DNA from: Alcanivorax sp. DSM 26293 | Lineage (GTDB): Bacteria; Pseudomonadota; Gammaproteobacteria; Pseudomonadales; Alcanivoracaceae | Length of the DNA stretch: 64,000 nt | Assembly (NCBI RefSeq): GCF_900107995.1 | Contig: NZ_FNUM01000001.1 | Span: 693,695-757,694, forward strand | Reading direction: 5' to 3' | Shown here: positions 47,974 to 57,265 of the stretch, piece after piece | Layout of the letters: each line of letters begins with the position of its first letter | Numbering within the stretch: position 1 is the stretch's first letter | Position numbers and translations under genes: made by a program | The notes under the pieces: generated by a model | Told to the model about the DNA's origin: nothing | Seen by the model: only the letters and a program-made list of their open reading frames with translations | The model's database searches: none

Positions 47974-47999
47974 GCGGGTTTCGAACACCGCAAACCCGC
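47974..47999. terminator. Hairpin between convergent pth and GST genes
   Basis: GCGGGTTT (47974-47981) pairs with AAACCCGC (47992-47999) around a 10-base loop. The bases just before it (TACGAGT, TGCGAGC) resemble a short arm of the GCGAGT heptad family seen at 52.9 and 61.0 kb. Confidence 0.5.
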
Positions 48000-48019
48000 G
48001 CCTACCTCATCACTGATTC

Positions 48020-48760
48020 TTACCTATCTTCCGCGTACCTCGCCAGCAGCCACTCTCCGGCTGGCCGGGATCGCCATTTTTCGATCTGTTTGCGCAACGC
48101 TGGCGACAGTGTTGTTTCATCGAACAAGTCCCAGGGCGAACCTTTCGGGCTCACCAATGGCGCCATCATGCTGGCAGCCGTGATATCCGCCAGACTGAAG
48201 CGATCGCCAACCAGATATTGCCCCTTGCCTTTCTTCAGCTCGCTCTCCAACAGTGCCAAGCCCTCCTCAACGCGCTGTTCGGATCGCATCACCCATTGCG
48301 GATTGATGGCATAGCCGCGCCGAATGGCCTCCCGAACCAGCGGCCTGGCCACCCGTTCCAGGGGGCCGGGCAAGCCGCAATCGCCCACCAGGGCTCTCAT
48401 CACTTCCGGCCGATCAAGGACCTGGCCGTACACCCAACGCCGAACATGGACGCCATAGCGATCAAACTGCTGCTCCAGCTCAATCACCCGGGCGCGGGCA
48501 TCACTGGCCCGTGGCAACAGTGACGGCTCCGGGTAATATTTCTCCAGGTAATAGGCAATCCGGGTGGAGTCACTGATCCTGCGTTTACCGTCGCGCAGCA
48601 GGGGCACCGTATTGGCGCGGGCCAGCCACTGGGTACGCACCCGGTGGGCCACGGGCAACAGATTGGCCGTTCGGTACGCCAGGCCCTTGTGGTCCAGCTG
48701 CCAACGGGACTTCTCGCAGTAATGAGAGATCGGGAACTGGTAAAGGATGCGCTCGGCCAT
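48020..48760 (-). CDS. Glutathione S-transferase family protein
   Basis: A 246-aa protein with a thioredoxin-like N-terminal domain (YQFPISHYCEKSRWQLDHKG, TVPLLRDGKRRISDSTRIAYYLE) and a helical C-terminal domain ending with YLVGDRFSLADITAASMMAPL, the usual GST helix-6 motif. The Cys/Ser region (SHYCEKSR) could supply the catalytic residue. The substrate is unknown. ATG 48760 is used. It lies between pth and ychF, which are adjacent in Pseudomonas. Confidence 0.85.
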   Translation of the reverse strand: MAERILYQFPISHYCEKSRWQLDHKGLAYRTANLLPVAHRVRTQWLARANTVPLLRDGKRRISDSTRIAYYLEKYYPEPSLLPRASDARARVIELEQQFDRYGVHVRRWVYGQVLDRPEVMRALVGDCGLPGPLERVARPLVREAIRRGYAINPQWVMRSEQRVEEGLALLESELKKGKGQYLVGDRFSLADITAASMMAPLVSPKGSPWDLFDETTLSPALRKQIEKWRSRPAGEWLLARYAEDR

Positions 48761-48943
48761 GGTGACTCTTGTTCAGTTGACGGACTTGCAGTCTAGCCCG
48801 CCCCCGCCATGTCGGTAGCGGCAACAGCGCCTGGTACAGTCGTCCCGCCAGCAACCCCCGGGTTCGCCGCGAAATGCCCGGCGGTGGTCGCTTTTTGAAC
48901 CCGCCTTGAGTAGCATTGCGCCCTCGAAAAACGGAGGTCTGTT

Positions 48944-50035
48944 ATGGGTTTCAAATGCGGTATCGTCGGTCTGCCCAACGTGGGCAAATCCACCCTGTTC
49001 AACGCGCTGACCAAAGCGGGGATTGATGCCGAGAACTTCCCGTTCTGCACCATTGAGCCCAATACCGGTGTGGTTCCGGTGCCAGACCCCCGTCTGGACA
49101 AGCTCTCCGCCATTGTCAGCCCGGAACGGATCATGCCCGCCACCATGGAATTCGTGGATATCGCCGGCCTGGTGGCCGGGGCGTCCAAGGGCGAAGGCCT
49201 GGGCAACAAGTTTCTGGCCAATATCCGTGAAACCGATGCCATCGCCCATGTGGTGCGCTGCTTCGATGACGAGAACGTGATCCATGTGTCCGGCAAGGTG
49301 TCCCCCCTGGACGACATCTCCGTGATCAACACCGAGCTGGCCCTGGCCGACCTGGATACGGTGGAAAAAGCCCACCTGCGGGCCACCAAGGCCGCCAAGG
49401 GACAGGACAAGGATGCCAAAGGCCTGCTGCCGGTACTGGACAAGGTGCTGCCCGTTCTCAACGAAGGTGAACCGGCCCGCTCCGTGGATCTGAACGATGA
49501 TGAGCGCAAGGCCATCAAGAGCCTGAACCTGCTGACCCTGAAGCCGACCATGTACATCGCCAACGTGGACGAAGGCGGCTTTGAGGACAACGCCCTGCTG
49601 GACGCCGTGCGCGAACTGGCGGAGAAGGAAAATTCCTCCGTGGTGCCTATCTGCGCCAAGATCGAATCGGAAATTGCCGAGCTGGACGACGAAGAAAAGG
49701 CCGACTTCCTGGCCGACCTGGGCATGGAAGAGCCGGGCCTGAACCGGGTCATCCGTGCCGGCTTCAACCTGCTCGGTCTGCAGACCTACTTCACGGCGGG
49801 CAAGAAGGAAGTGCGCGCCTGGACCGTCCGTGTTGGCGCCACCGCCCCCCAGGCCGCCGGTGTGATCCACACCGATTTCGAAAAAGGTTTCATCCGCGCC
49901 GAAGTCACCGCCTATGAAGACTACATCGAGCATAACGGCGAAGCCGGCGCCAAGGATGCCGGTAAATGGCGCCTGGAAGGCAAGGAATACATCGTCAAGG
50001 ATGGGGATGTCGTGCACTTCCGGTTTAACGTCTGA
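48944..50035 (+). CDS. ychF: Redox-regulated ATPase YchF
   Basis: An Obg-family P-loop protein that prefers ATP; it binds ribosomes and influences translation initiation and the oxidative stress response. It has 363 aa, with GLPNVGKST (9-17), the switch region [20 protein letters not shown], the altered NxxE-type base motif (YIANVDEGG) and a C-terminal TGS domain with the [17 protein letters not shown] signature. ATG 48944 has CGGAGGT upstream. Confidence 0.97.
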   Translation: MGFKCGIVGLPNVGKSTLFNALTKAGIDAENFPFCTIEPNTGVVPVPDPRLDKLSAIVSPERIMPATMEFVDIAGLVAGASKGEGLGNKFLANIRETDAIAHVVRCFDDENVIHVSGKVSPLDDISVINTELALADLDTVEKAHLRATKAAKGQDKDAKGLLPVLDKVLPVLNEGEPARSVDLNDDERKAIKSLNLLTLKPTMYIANVDEGGFEDNALLDAVRELAEKENSSVVPICAKIESEIAELDDEEKADFLADLGMEEPGLNRVIRAGFNLLGLQTYFTAGKKEVRAWTVRVGATAPQAAGVIHTDFEKGFIRAEVTAYEDYIEHNGEAGAKDAGKWRLEGKEYIVKDGDVVHFRFNV

Positions 50036-50040
50036 GTCGC

Positions 50041-50190
50041 AAGTTAAAAGTTGAAAGTTCAAACACGGGCCAAGTTCGCCATGTGTTGAAACGAAAGAGG
50101 CCGCGCCCAAACCTTGGGCGCGGCCTCTTTGCTTTCCGCTCACACTAAAACCGTCTCGCGTTTCAACTTTGCACTTTCAACTTGAAACGG
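50041..50190. repeat. Heptad-arm inverted repeat element H
   Basis: The left arm (50041-50068) is AAGTTAA, AAGTTGA, AAGTTCA and AACACGG. The right arm (50159-50190), read from the other strand, contains AAGTTGA, AAGTGCA, AAGTTGA and AACGC. The core hairpin is annotated separately. It fills the gap between convergent ychF and cysE. Confidence 0.85.
50094..50130. terminator. Bidirectional hairpin in element H
   Basis: AAAGAGGCCGCGCCCAA (50094-50110) pairs perfectly over 17 bp with 50114-50130 around a 3-base loop, with T and A residues at the stem ends. It ends ychF and cysE transcripts. Confidence 0.75.
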
Positions 50191-50194
50191 CTCT

Positions 50195-50962
50195 TCAATC
50201 TGTTCCGCCGGCATTCACTGGCTCGAAATCCTCGTCCTTCAATTCCGGCAGTTTCTCGTCACAGCCCTGAATGCCCTGCTTCTTCAGATTGGTGCAGACC
50301 CGGTCCAGCTTGTTGTCGACCGCGTGCATGTGATCGAGCAGCAGGTGGATGGCTTCGGCTACCGGGTCCGGCATATCGTTGCTGACCCCATAGGCCTGGA
50401 ATCCGATTTTTTCTGCCATCTGCTGGCGGTTCTTTTCCTGTTCCGTGATCGGCTTGCTGACCACCCGGCCGGGGATACCGATGACGGTGGCGCCTTCGGG
50501 GACTTCCTTGGTGACCACCGAGTTGGAACCGATCTTGGCATTCTTGTGCACGGTAAACGGCCCCAGCACCTTGGCGCCGGCACCGACCACCACACCGTCC
50601 TCCAGGGTCGGATGGCGCTTGCCCTTGTTCCAGCTGGTGCCGCCCAGGGTAACGCCGTGGTAGAGCGTCACGTCATCGCCGATTTCCGCGGTTTCGCCGA
50701 TCACCACGCCCATGCCGTGATCGATAAAGAAGCGTCGACCGATCTTGGCACCAGGGTGGATCTCGATACCCGTCATCCAGCGGGCGAAAGTGGAAACAAA
50801 TCTCGCCAGCTGCTTGAAGTTCCGTTTCCACAGGGCGTGGGCGAGGCGGTGGAACAGCACGGCGTGCAGGCCCGGGTAGTTCAGCAACACCTCCAGGGTG
50901 TTACGTGCCGCCGGGTCCCGGTGGAATACCGACGCGATGTCCTCGCGTACTCGATCAAACAT
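50195..50962 (-). CDS. cysE: Serine O-acetyltransferase
   Basis: This makes O-acetylserine from serine and acetyl-CoA, the substrate for cysteine synthase. It has 255 aa: an N-terminal helical domain ([20 protein letters not shown]) and a left-handed beta-helix of hexapeptide repeats ([38 protein letters not shown]). The C-terminal extension beyond 200 is Gln/Asp/Lys-rich. It is downstream of trmJ on the same strand, as in Pseudomonas, but the isc genes that follow there are replaced by ychF here. Confidence 0.95.
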   Translation of the reverse strand: MFDRVREDIASVFHRDPAARNTLEVLLNYPGLHAVLFHRLAHALWKRNFKQLARFVSTFARWMTGIEIHPGAKIGRRFFIDHGMGVVIGETAEIGDDVTLYHGVTLGGTSWNKGKRHPTLEDGVVVGAGAKVLGPFTVHKNAKIGSNSVVTKEVPEGATVIGIPGRVVSKPITEQEKNRQQMAEKIGFQAYGVSNDMPDPVAEAIHLLLDHMHAVDNKLDRVCTNLKKQGIQGCDEKLPELKDEDFEPVNAGGTD

Positions 50963-51011
50963 AGATACCTCGTCTCAGGCGTAACCGGTTGGATACCACG
51001 GGGAGCGGGAA

Positions 51012-51785
51012 CTATTCCCCGTCATTCCGCGGCATTTTTCTTTCCAGCGCCACCAGCACACCACGCAGAATGCTCATTTCCATTTTGTCCGGTCGCGCGC
51101 GCATAAACAAACGGCGCATGCGCGTCATGACCTGGCCCGGCTGCTGCGGATTCAGGAAACCGCTTTGCGCCATGACCTTTTCCAGATGATCGAGAAAACC
51201 GGCCACGGCCTCGTTACTGGCCAGTGGCTCATCCCAGAACATCTCCGGCAGCGGCATGGCCTCGCGGCGGGAACGGGCTTCCTTCAGATCAAAATCGTCT
51301 CCCAACAGAGCCATGCGCAGCTCGTAACTGATTAATTGGACCGCCGACGCCACATTCAAGACCCCGTACTCGGGATTGGTGGGCACGCTCACATGCAGAT
51401 TGCAGCGGCGCAGCTCATCATTGGTGAGCCCGCGGTCCTCGCGACCGAACAGCACCGCAATACGGGTGTCATCCGGCTCGTGGGACAATTGCGCCGCCAG
51501 TTGCCGGGGCGTGAGGCACGGCCAGGGGATACGACGCTGACGGGCGCTGGTGCCGATTACCAGGGTGGCCCCCTCCAGGGCTTCGTCCAGGGTCTGGCAG
51601 ACCTGCGCAGCTTCCAGCACATCCCCGGCCCCGGAGGCCCGGGCGGTGGCTTCCACGGACGGATAATCCCGCGGCTGTATCAGCCTCAGGTCCGACAGCC
51701 CCATGGTTTTCATGGCCCGGGCTGCGGCACCGATGTTGCCGGGATGGGTGGTTTCCACCATCACAATACGCACATTTTCTAGCAT
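51012..51785 (-). CDS. trmJ: tRNA (cytidine/uridine-2'-O-)-methyltransferase TrmJ
   Basis: A SPOUT-class enzyme that 2'-O-methylates tRNA position 32. It has 257 aa, with THPGNIGAAARAMKTMG (Arg of motif 1), VLFGREDRGLTNDELRRCN (motif 2) and PEYGVLNVASAVQLISYEL (motif 3, SAM knot). The C-terminal extension (about 165-257) is typical of TrmJ. I start at ATG 51785; the frame continues 21 codons with no support. It diverges from suhB. Confidence 0.95.
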   Translation of the reverse strand: MLENVRIVMVETTHPGNIGAAARAMKTMGLSDLRLIQPRDYPSVEATARASGAGDVLEAAQVCQTLDEALEGATLVIGTSARQRRIPWPCLTPRQLAAQLSHEPDDTRIAVLFGREDRGLTNDELRRCNLHVSVPTNPEYGVLNVASAVQLISYELRMALLGDDFDLKEARSRREAMPLPEMFWDEPLASNEAVAGFLDHLEKVMAQSGFLNPQQPGQVMTRMRRLFMRARPDKMEMSILRGVLVALERKMPRNDGE

Positions 51786-51930
51786 GTAAGGTACCTGTAC
51801 ACGGGTCTGGCCGGAAAAGGCGGCAATGTTATCATGAGAAACTGCCAATTATCCCTTGCCCGAGAGGCCCCGGTGCCCGGGAAAGGCAATTAAGCGGTTT
51901 CCAACGCTGCCCTGAACGCACCGGCTCTGC

Positions 51931-51936
51931 TACAAT
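51931..51936 (+). promoter_or_regulatory. Likely -10 element of the suhB promoter
   Basis: TACAAT stands 63 bp before the suhB ATG. No convincing -35 was found at 16-18 bp. Confidence 0.35.
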
Positions 51937-51999
51937 CCGCGCCCCGGCAAGGCACCCTGCCCGCCGGCGCTCTTTGACAACTTTTTTGAGGACAGATGC

Positions 52000-52818
52000 A
52001 TGCATGCGCCGCAAGTGAATATTGCCCTGCGAGCCGCCCGTCAGGCGGGTAACCTGATTCGTCGTGCCGCCGAAAGCAATGACCCGTTATCTGTCAGCAA
52101 GAAAGGCATGAACGACTTCGTCACCGAGGTGGACCGGGCTGCCGAACAGCGCATCATCGAAGTCATCCTCAAGGCCTACCCGGATCACAGCATTCTCGCC
52201 GAGGAATCCGGCGAAATCCGCGGCAAGGGTGACGGGGCAGACTTTCAGTGGGTGATCGACCCCCTGGACGGCACCACCAACTTCATCCATGGCTTCCCCC
52301 AGTACTGCGTCTCCATCGCCCTGAAATACAAAGGGAAACTGGAACACGCCGTGATCTATGATCCCAACCGGGATGAAGAATTCACCGCCAGCCGTGGTCG
52401 TGGCGCCGCCCTCAACGGGCGCCGTATCCGTTGCACCAACCGTCCCGGCCTGGAAGGCTGTCTGATCGGCACCGGTTTCCCGTTCCGTAAAGACCAGGCG
52501 CCGCATATGGACGCCTACCTGGGCATGTTCGCCGACATCGCCGCGTCCACCGCCGGCCTGCGCCGCCCGGGCTCTGCCGCCCTGGACCTGGCCTGGCTGG
52601 CCGCCGGTCGCCTGGACGGCTTCTTCGAATTCGGCCTGTCCGAGTGGGATCTGGCCGCCGGCGCCCTGTTGATCACCGAAGCCGGTGGCCTGGTAGGCGA
52701 CCTGAGCGGTGGCCACAAATTCCTGGAAAGCGGCGGCATCGTCGCCGGCAGCCCGAAGGTCTTCAAAGGGTTGCTGCAGAAGATCAAACCGCACCTGAAC
52801 GACGGATTGCGGCGGTAG
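52000..52818 (+). CDS. suhB: Inositol-1-monophosphatase / Nus factor SuhB
   Basis: A magnesium-dependent phosphatase that also acts in rRNA antitermination complexes. It has 272 aa, with metal ligands E68-E69 (ILAEESGE), D87/D90 ([11 protein letters not shown]) and the C-terminal Asp in [18 protein letters not shown]. Of three nearby ATGs (51996, 52000, 52004) only 52000 is in frame; GAGG lies 9 bases upstream. In Pseudomonas suhB is near secF; here 8.3 kb of catabolic genes intervene. Confidence 0.95.
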   Translation: MHAPQVNIALRAARQAGNLIRRAAESNDPLSVSKKGMNDFVTEVDRAAEQRIIEVILKAYPDHSILAEESGEIRGKGDGADFQWVIDPLDGTTNFIHGFPQYCVSIALKYKGKLEHAVIYDPNRDEEFTASRGRGAALNGRRIRCTNRPGLEGCLIGTGFPFRKDQAPHMDAYLGMFADIAASTAGLRRPGSAALDLAWLAAGRLDGFFEFGLSEWDLAAGALLITEAGGLVGDLSGGHKFLESGGIVAGSPKVFKGLLQKIKPHLNDGLRR

Positions 52819-52838
52819 ATTTTCTATCGGACATCGCG

Positions 52839-52990
52839 GTAGTCGCGCCGCTTGAGGCGCGAATCGGCAAAATCCGAGGCGAGTCCCGAGAAGCGAGTCG
52901 CGAAAGGCGATACGGACTTCGGTTGTGATTTTCGTTACTCGCTTCTCGGGACTCGCTCCGTCTCATTCGCGCCTCAAGCGGCGCCCCTAC
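52839..52990. repeat. Nested inverted repeat element I
   Basis: The outer arms 52839-52864 and 52965-52990 are complementary at 24 of 26 positions (GTAG...GCGCCGCTTGAGGCGCGAAT type). Nested inside are GCGAGT-family heptads (52875-52910) and their complement (52934-52963). The 24 bp at 52887-52910 recur exactly, in the same direction, at 61002-61025. The 315-bp gap 52819-53133 contains this element and the gabD leader; no promoter was convincing. Confidence 0.8.
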
Positions 52991-53133
52991 AGCCGTATTG
53001 TTGCAACCCCTCCCTGCGCTCATCCCGTCTTTTCCTTAGACCCCGAACCGATTTTTTGCTTCCGGCATGGACATCTCTCCTTGCTTTGCTAGCGTAATAC
53101 GCAACACGGTGCAAAAAGCTCGGGAGATAAACG

Positions 53134-54588
53134 ATGACGGTTACCCTCACTGACAACGCCCTGTTTCGCCAGCAGTGCTATATCAATGGCCACTGGTGCG
53201 ATGCGGATGACGGTGCCACCTTCACCGTGACGAACCCGGCCACTGATGACAGCCTGGGCACCTCTCCGCGAATGGGAGAAGCAGAAACCCGCCAGGCCAT
53301 CGACGCCGCCCACGGGGCTTTTCCTGCCTGGCGGGATCTGCCCGCTGCACAGCGCGCCACGCTCCTTGAGGCCTGGCACGATCTGATGATGGAACACCAG
53401 GACGACCTGGGCCGGCTGATGACCCTGGAGCAGGGCAAACCCCTGGCCGAGGCCAAGGGCGAAATCGCCTACGCCGCCTCCTTCCTGAAATGGTTCGCCG
53501 AAGAGGCCCGGCGCGCCTACGGCGACACCATCCCGGCACCCAAAGCCGGTCAGCGAATTGTGGTGATCAAGCAACCCATTGGTGTGACCGCAGCGATTAC
53601 CCCCTGGAATTTCCCTTCCTCCATGATCACCCGCAAGGCCGGCGCCGCCCTGGCCGCAGGCTGTACCATGGTGGTCAAACCCGCCAGTGCCACCCCCTAC
53701 TCCGCCCTGGCACTGGCCGAGCTGGCGGAGCGCGCAGGGATCCCCGCAGGCGTGTTCAACGTGATTACCGGCAGCGCCGGGGCCATTTCCACTGCCCTCA
53801 CCGACTCTCCCATTGTCCGCAAGCTGAGCTTCACCGGCTCCACGGAAGTGGGCTCCAAACTGATGGCCCAGTGCGCCAAGCACATCCAGAAAGTGTCCCT
53901 GGAACTGGGAGGCAACGCCCCCTTCATCGTCTTTGACGATGCCAATCTGGACAAGGCCGTGGAAGGCGCCATGGCCAGCAAGTTCCGCAACACCGGTCAG
54001 ACCTGCGTCTGCGTCAACCGCTTCCTGGTGCAGGACAGCATCCACGATGCCTTCGTGGAAAAACTGAAAACTGCCATCGAAGCCATGAAAGTCGGCGACG
54101 GCCTTGAGGAGGGCGTCAGCCAGGCGGCCCTGATCAACCGGGATGCCGCCGACAAGGTCATGGAGCATCTGGAAGACGCCTTGGGCAAGGGCGCCAAGGT
54201 GGTTACCGGCGGCCAGCGCCATGAGCGCGGCGGCAGCTTTGTACAGCCCACCCTGATCACCGGCGTGACCACCGATGCGCAGCTCTGCCAGGAAGAAACC
54301 TTTGGCCCGCTGGCCGCTGTGATTCCATTCCGCACCGAAGAAGACGCCATTCGCATCGCCAACGACACCCCTTACGGTCTGGCCGCCTATTTCTACAGCG
54401 ACAACATCCACCGTTGCTGGCGCGTGGCCGAAGCGCTGGAAAGCGGCATGGTAGGTGTCAACGAAGGCCTGATTTCCAACGCGGCCGCCCCCTTCGGTGG
54501 CGTCAAGGAATCCGGTCTGGGCCGGGAAGGCTCCCACCAGGGCATGGATGAATACCTGGAAGACAAGTACCTGTGTATGGGTAGCTAA
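53134..54588 (+). CDS. gabD: NAD(P)-dependent succinate-semialdehyde dehydrogenase
   Basis: This oxidises succinate semialdehyde to succinate, the last step of GABA breakdown, and may accept related semialdehydes. It has 484 aa of the ALDH fold, with N159 (TPWNFPSSM), general base E257 (SLELGGNAPF) and nucleophile C291 (NTGQTCVCVNR). The phrase VKPASATPYSALALAELAERAGIPAGVFNV is characteristic of GabD (segment 181-210). ATG 53134 has GGGAG upstream. It is the first gene of the catabolic cluster that has a GABA-type aminotransferase two genes on. Confidence 0.92.
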   Translation: MTVTLTDNALFRQQCYINGHWCDADDGATFTVTNPATDDSLGTSPRMGEAETRQAIDAAHGAFPAWRDLPAAQRATLLEAWHDLMMEHQDDLGRLMTLEQGKPLAEAKGEIAYAASFLKWFAEEARRAYGDTIPAPKAGQRIVVIKQPIGVTAAITPWNFPSSMITRKAGAALAAGCTMVVKPASATPYSALALAELAERAGIPAGVFNVITGSAGAISTALTDSPIVRKLSFTGSTEVGSKLMAQCAKHIQKVSLELGGNAPFIVFDDANLDKAVEGAMASKFRNTGQTCVCVNRFLVQDSIHDAFVEKLKTAIEAMKVGDGLEEGVSQAALINRDAADKVMEHLEDALGKGAKVVTGGQRHERGGSFVQPTLITGVTTDAQLCQEETFGPLAAVIPFRTEEDAIRIANDTPYGLAAYFYSDNIHRCWRVAEALESGMVGVNEGLISNAAAPFGGVKESGLGREGSHQGMDEYLEDKYLCMGS

Positions 54589-54613
54589 CCTAACAACAGC
54601 TTCACGAGACACA

Positions 54614-54645
54614 CTGCAAGCTGAGCATTAACGCATCGCTTGCAG
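54614..54645 (+). other. Hairpin between gabD and the dehydrogenase gene
   Basis: CTGCAAGC (54614-54621) pairs with GCTTGCAG (54638-54645) around a 16-base loop in the 178-bp gap 54589-54766. It may be a weak terminator or a processing site. Nothing else is visible in the gap. Confidence 0.4.
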
Positions 54646-54766
54646 AAACCGGAGCGCTTCACCTCCGCGCACACAGGCTTGCATCGCGGGCATCCATTGC
54701 CGCCACTGCCAGGACAGCCCGTATTGCAGCGTGGAGAGAGCGACCTGCAGCTGATAAGGAGGCGGA

Positions 54767-55906
54767 ATGGGACAAGCGTTGAACATCGCCCTGCTTCCCG
54801 GTGACGGCATCGGCCCGGAAGTGACGGATGTGGCAGAGGCGGTCCTGAACCTGCTGATCCAGCGCTACCAGCTGCCGTTAGGATATACCCGCTTTGACTG
54901 GCCGTCCCACGCCTGGCATCAGGCCCATGGGGAGATGATGCCCGGCGACGGCGTGGCGCAGCTTCGCGAGTTTGATGCCATGCTGCTGGGCGCTCTGGGG
55001 GATCCGGGCCCGCTAGAAGACCCTTCCCGTTTTGTCCTGTCCGACAGCGTGTCTTTGGCACCGTTACTGGCCCTGCGCAAACAGCTCGACCTGTGGGCCT
55101 GCGAACGCCCTGCCCACTGGCTGCCCGGCGCGCCCCAGTATCTGGCCGATCCACGCGCCCGCGAAGTGGATATGCTGGTGATTCGCGAAAACAGCGAAGG
55201 CGAATACAGCGGCCAGGGCGGGCGGCTGGCGCCGGGCACTGCTCAGGAAGTGGCCACCCAGGTGGAGGTGTTTACCGCCCGCGCCACCGAACGACTGATC
55301 CGCCATGCCTTCCAGCGGGCCCGTCAACGGGCCGCCCAGCGCGGAACACCCCGTCAGTTCAAGAACGGCAAGCACGCCCAGGTATGCCTGATCACCAAGC
55401 GCAATGCCCAACCTTTCTGGGGCGATCTGTATACGGATACCTTTCAGCGCATCGCCAACGAATTTCCCGACGTGGACACTCACCACGAGCTGGTGGATGC
55501 GGCCTGCATGAAGTTCGTGCAGTGCCCCTGGCGCTTCGACGTGGTGGTCGCCAGCAATCTGCACGGTGACATTCTTACCGACCTGGCAGCGGTATTGTGC
55601 GGCGGACCGGGGCTGGCCCCATCCGCCAACCTGAACCCGGATGAACCCACGCTGCCCGCCCTCTTTGAACCGGTGCACGGCAGCGCCCCGGACATTGCCG
55701 GCCAGAACCTGGCCGACCCCCGCGCCACCCTGATGAGCCTGGCCATGTTGCTGGAAAATCTGGCCCACCATCACCCGGCCATCGGCAGTGCGGCACAACA
55801 TCTGCATGACCTGATTCAGGCGGACCTGGCCCGCGAGGCGAACGGTGACCCTTTTTCAGGCACCCGGGAAACCGGACAACGGCTATGCCAGTGGCTGGCA
55901 GCCTGA
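54767..55906 (+). CDS. Tartrate/D-malate dehydrogenase-type beta-decarboxylating dehydrogenase
   Basis: A 379-aa enzyme of the isopropylmalate/isocitrate dehydrogenase superfamily. It oxidises a 2-hydroxyacid with NAD+ and usually decarboxylates it. PGDGIGPEV, VIRENSEGEYSGQGG, the LITKRNAQPFW lysine segment, VVASNLHGDILTDLAA and the C-terminal SANLNPDEPTLPALFEPVHG are visible. The HGEMMP, ENSEGEYSGQGGR and SANLNP features resemble the tartrate/D-malate group (TtuC, DmlA) more than LeuB or Icd. Its exact substrate is not decided. A strong AAGGAGG precedes ATG 54767. It is in line with gabD and the class III aminotransferase. Confidence 0.82.
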   Translation: MGQALNIALLPGDGIGPEVTDVAEAVLNLLIQRYQLPLGYTRFDWPSHAWHQAHGEMMPGDGVAQLREFDAMLLGALGDPGPLEDPSRFVLSDSVSLAPLLALRKQLDLWACERPAHWLPGAPQYLADPRAREVDMLVIRENSEGEYSGQGGRLAPGTAQEVATQVEVFTARATERLIRHAFQRARQRAAQRGTPRQFKNGKHAQVCLITKRNAQPFWGDLYTDTFQRIANEFPDVDTHHELVDAACMKFVQCPWRFDVVVASNLHGDILTDLAAVLCGGPGLAPSANLNPDEPTLPALFEPVHGSAPDIAGQNLADPRATLMSLAMLLENLAHHHPAIGSAAQHLHDLIQADLAREANGDPFSGTRETGQRLCQWLAA

Positions 55907-55943
55907 CGCTGCGCCGGCAAGCCAACAACAGAAAGGAGGCACT

Positions 55944-57230
55944 ATGAGTCACCTGTCCCCCCTGCTGGTGCAATCCAGCGGTATTTGTGCCGAGCGCGGC
56001 GAAGGAAACTGGCTCTACGACGAGGATGGCAACCGCTGGCTGGATTTCACCTCCGGGATCGGTGTCACCTCCACCGGTCACTGTCATCCGAAAGTGGTGG
56101 CTGCGGCTCAGGAGCAGGTCGCCAAACTGGTCCATGCACAATATGCCACCGTCAAACACCCCAATATGGTTGAACTGACGGATCGGCTCTACAAGCATCT
56201 GCCCGCCCATATGGATGCTGTGGCGTTTTCCAATTCCGGCAGTGAGTCCGTGGAAGCAGCATTCCGCCTGGCACGACAGGCTACCGGTCGCCCCAACATT
56301 GTGGTGTTTCGTGGCGGTTTTCATGGCCGGACCATGGGCGCGGCGTCGTTGACCACCTCCAATAACAAGGTGCGCACCGGTTGGGCACCGCTGATGGCGG
56401 GCGTGTCGGTTGCCCCCTTCCCCCATGCCTACCGCTACGGCTGGGACGAAGACACTACCGTGGACTTCTGTCTGGGAGAACTCGATCACCTGATGATCAC
56501 CGAGTGCAACCCCAAGGACACGGCGGCCATCATCATCGAACCGGTACAGGGCGAGTACGGCTACTACCCGGCGCCGAAACGTTTCATGGAAGGACTGCAG
56601 GCACGCTGCAAGGAACATGGCATCCTGCTTATCGTCGATGAAATCCAGGCCGGCTACGGGCGCACCGGCAAGTTCTGGAGTCACGAACACAGCGGGGTGT
56701 CCGGGGACATCCTGATTACCGCCAAGGGGTTGGCCAGTGGTTACCCCCTGTCTGCCATCGCTGCCAGCAAATCCCTGATGGACAAGGGCTACCCGGGCTC
56801 CCAGGGCGGCACCTACGGCGCCAACGCGGTTGCCTGCGCTGCCGCCATCGCCACGCTGGACGTTATCGAAGAAGAAGGGCTGGTAGAGCATGCCCGCGAG
56901 ATGGGTGACTATCTGCTGGAGAAGCTCACGGCGGTTCAGCAGGATTTCCCCTGTATCGAAGAGATACGCGGCCAGGGCCTGATGCTCGGCGCCGAGATCA
57001 CCCGCTCCCCGGGGGTGGCAGACGGCGAACACGCCGCGGCCATTCTCAAGGCCTGCGAGAAAGATGGCGTCCTGCTGCTCCGCTGTGGACACAAGGGCCA
57101 GGTGGTTCGCTGGCTGCCTGCGCTCAACGTGACTCGCGAGGAAATCGATATTGCCGTGGGCACCTTCGCCAAGGCGATTGCCAGCACATGCAAGAACCAG
57201 GATAAACGCTGCTCAGGCTGCAAAAGCTGA
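55944..57230 (+). CDS. Class III aminotransferase, GABA aminotransferase type
   Basis: A 428-aa PLP enzyme that moves a terminal amino group to an oxoacid, giving a semialdehyde, the likely substrate for GabD two genes upstream. It has GSESVEAAFRLARQATGRPN, FHGRTMGAASLT, the cofactor Asp D232 in IVDEIQAGYGRTG and PLP lysine K261 in ITAKGLASGYPLSA. The end is unusually Cys/Lys-rich (NQDKRCSGCKS). ATG 55944 has AAAGGAGG upstream; the frame upstream overlaps the previous gene and is not used. GABA is the simplest guess, but other omega-amino acids are equally possible. Confidence 0.88.
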   Translation: MSHLSPLLVQSSGICAERGEGNWLYDEDGNRWLDFTSGIGVTSTGHCHPKVVAAAQEQVAKLVHAQYATVKHPNMVELTDRLYKHLPAHMDAVAFSNSGSESVEAAFRLARQATGRPNIVVFRGGFHGRTMGAASLTTSNNKVRTGWAPLMAGVSVAPFPHAYRYGWDEDTTVDFCLGELDHLMITECNPKDTAAIIIEPVQGEYGYYPAPKRFMEGLQARCKEHGILLIVDEIQAGYGRTGKFWSHEHSGVSGDILITAKGLASGYPLSAIAASKSLMDKGYPGSQGGTYGANAVACAAAIATLDVIEEEGLVEHAREMGDYLLEKLTAVQQDFPCIEEIRGQGLMLGAEITRSPGVADGEHAAAILKACEKDGVLLLRCGHKGQVVRWLPALNVTREEIDIAVGTFAKAIASTCKNQDKRCSGCKS

Positions 57231-57265
57231 ATTCGAAAGCCACCGGAAAGTGAAAGAGTCGCATT

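Noticed and set aside
48773-50143. Long frames antisense to ychF
   Set aside because: Same reason: ychF is unmistakable and the opposite frames match no family I know.
53089-54612. Gly/His-rich 507-codon frame antisense to gabD
   Set aside because: Complete overlap with a strongly conserved gene; the glycine and histidine bias is the usual product of reading a high-GC gene backwards.
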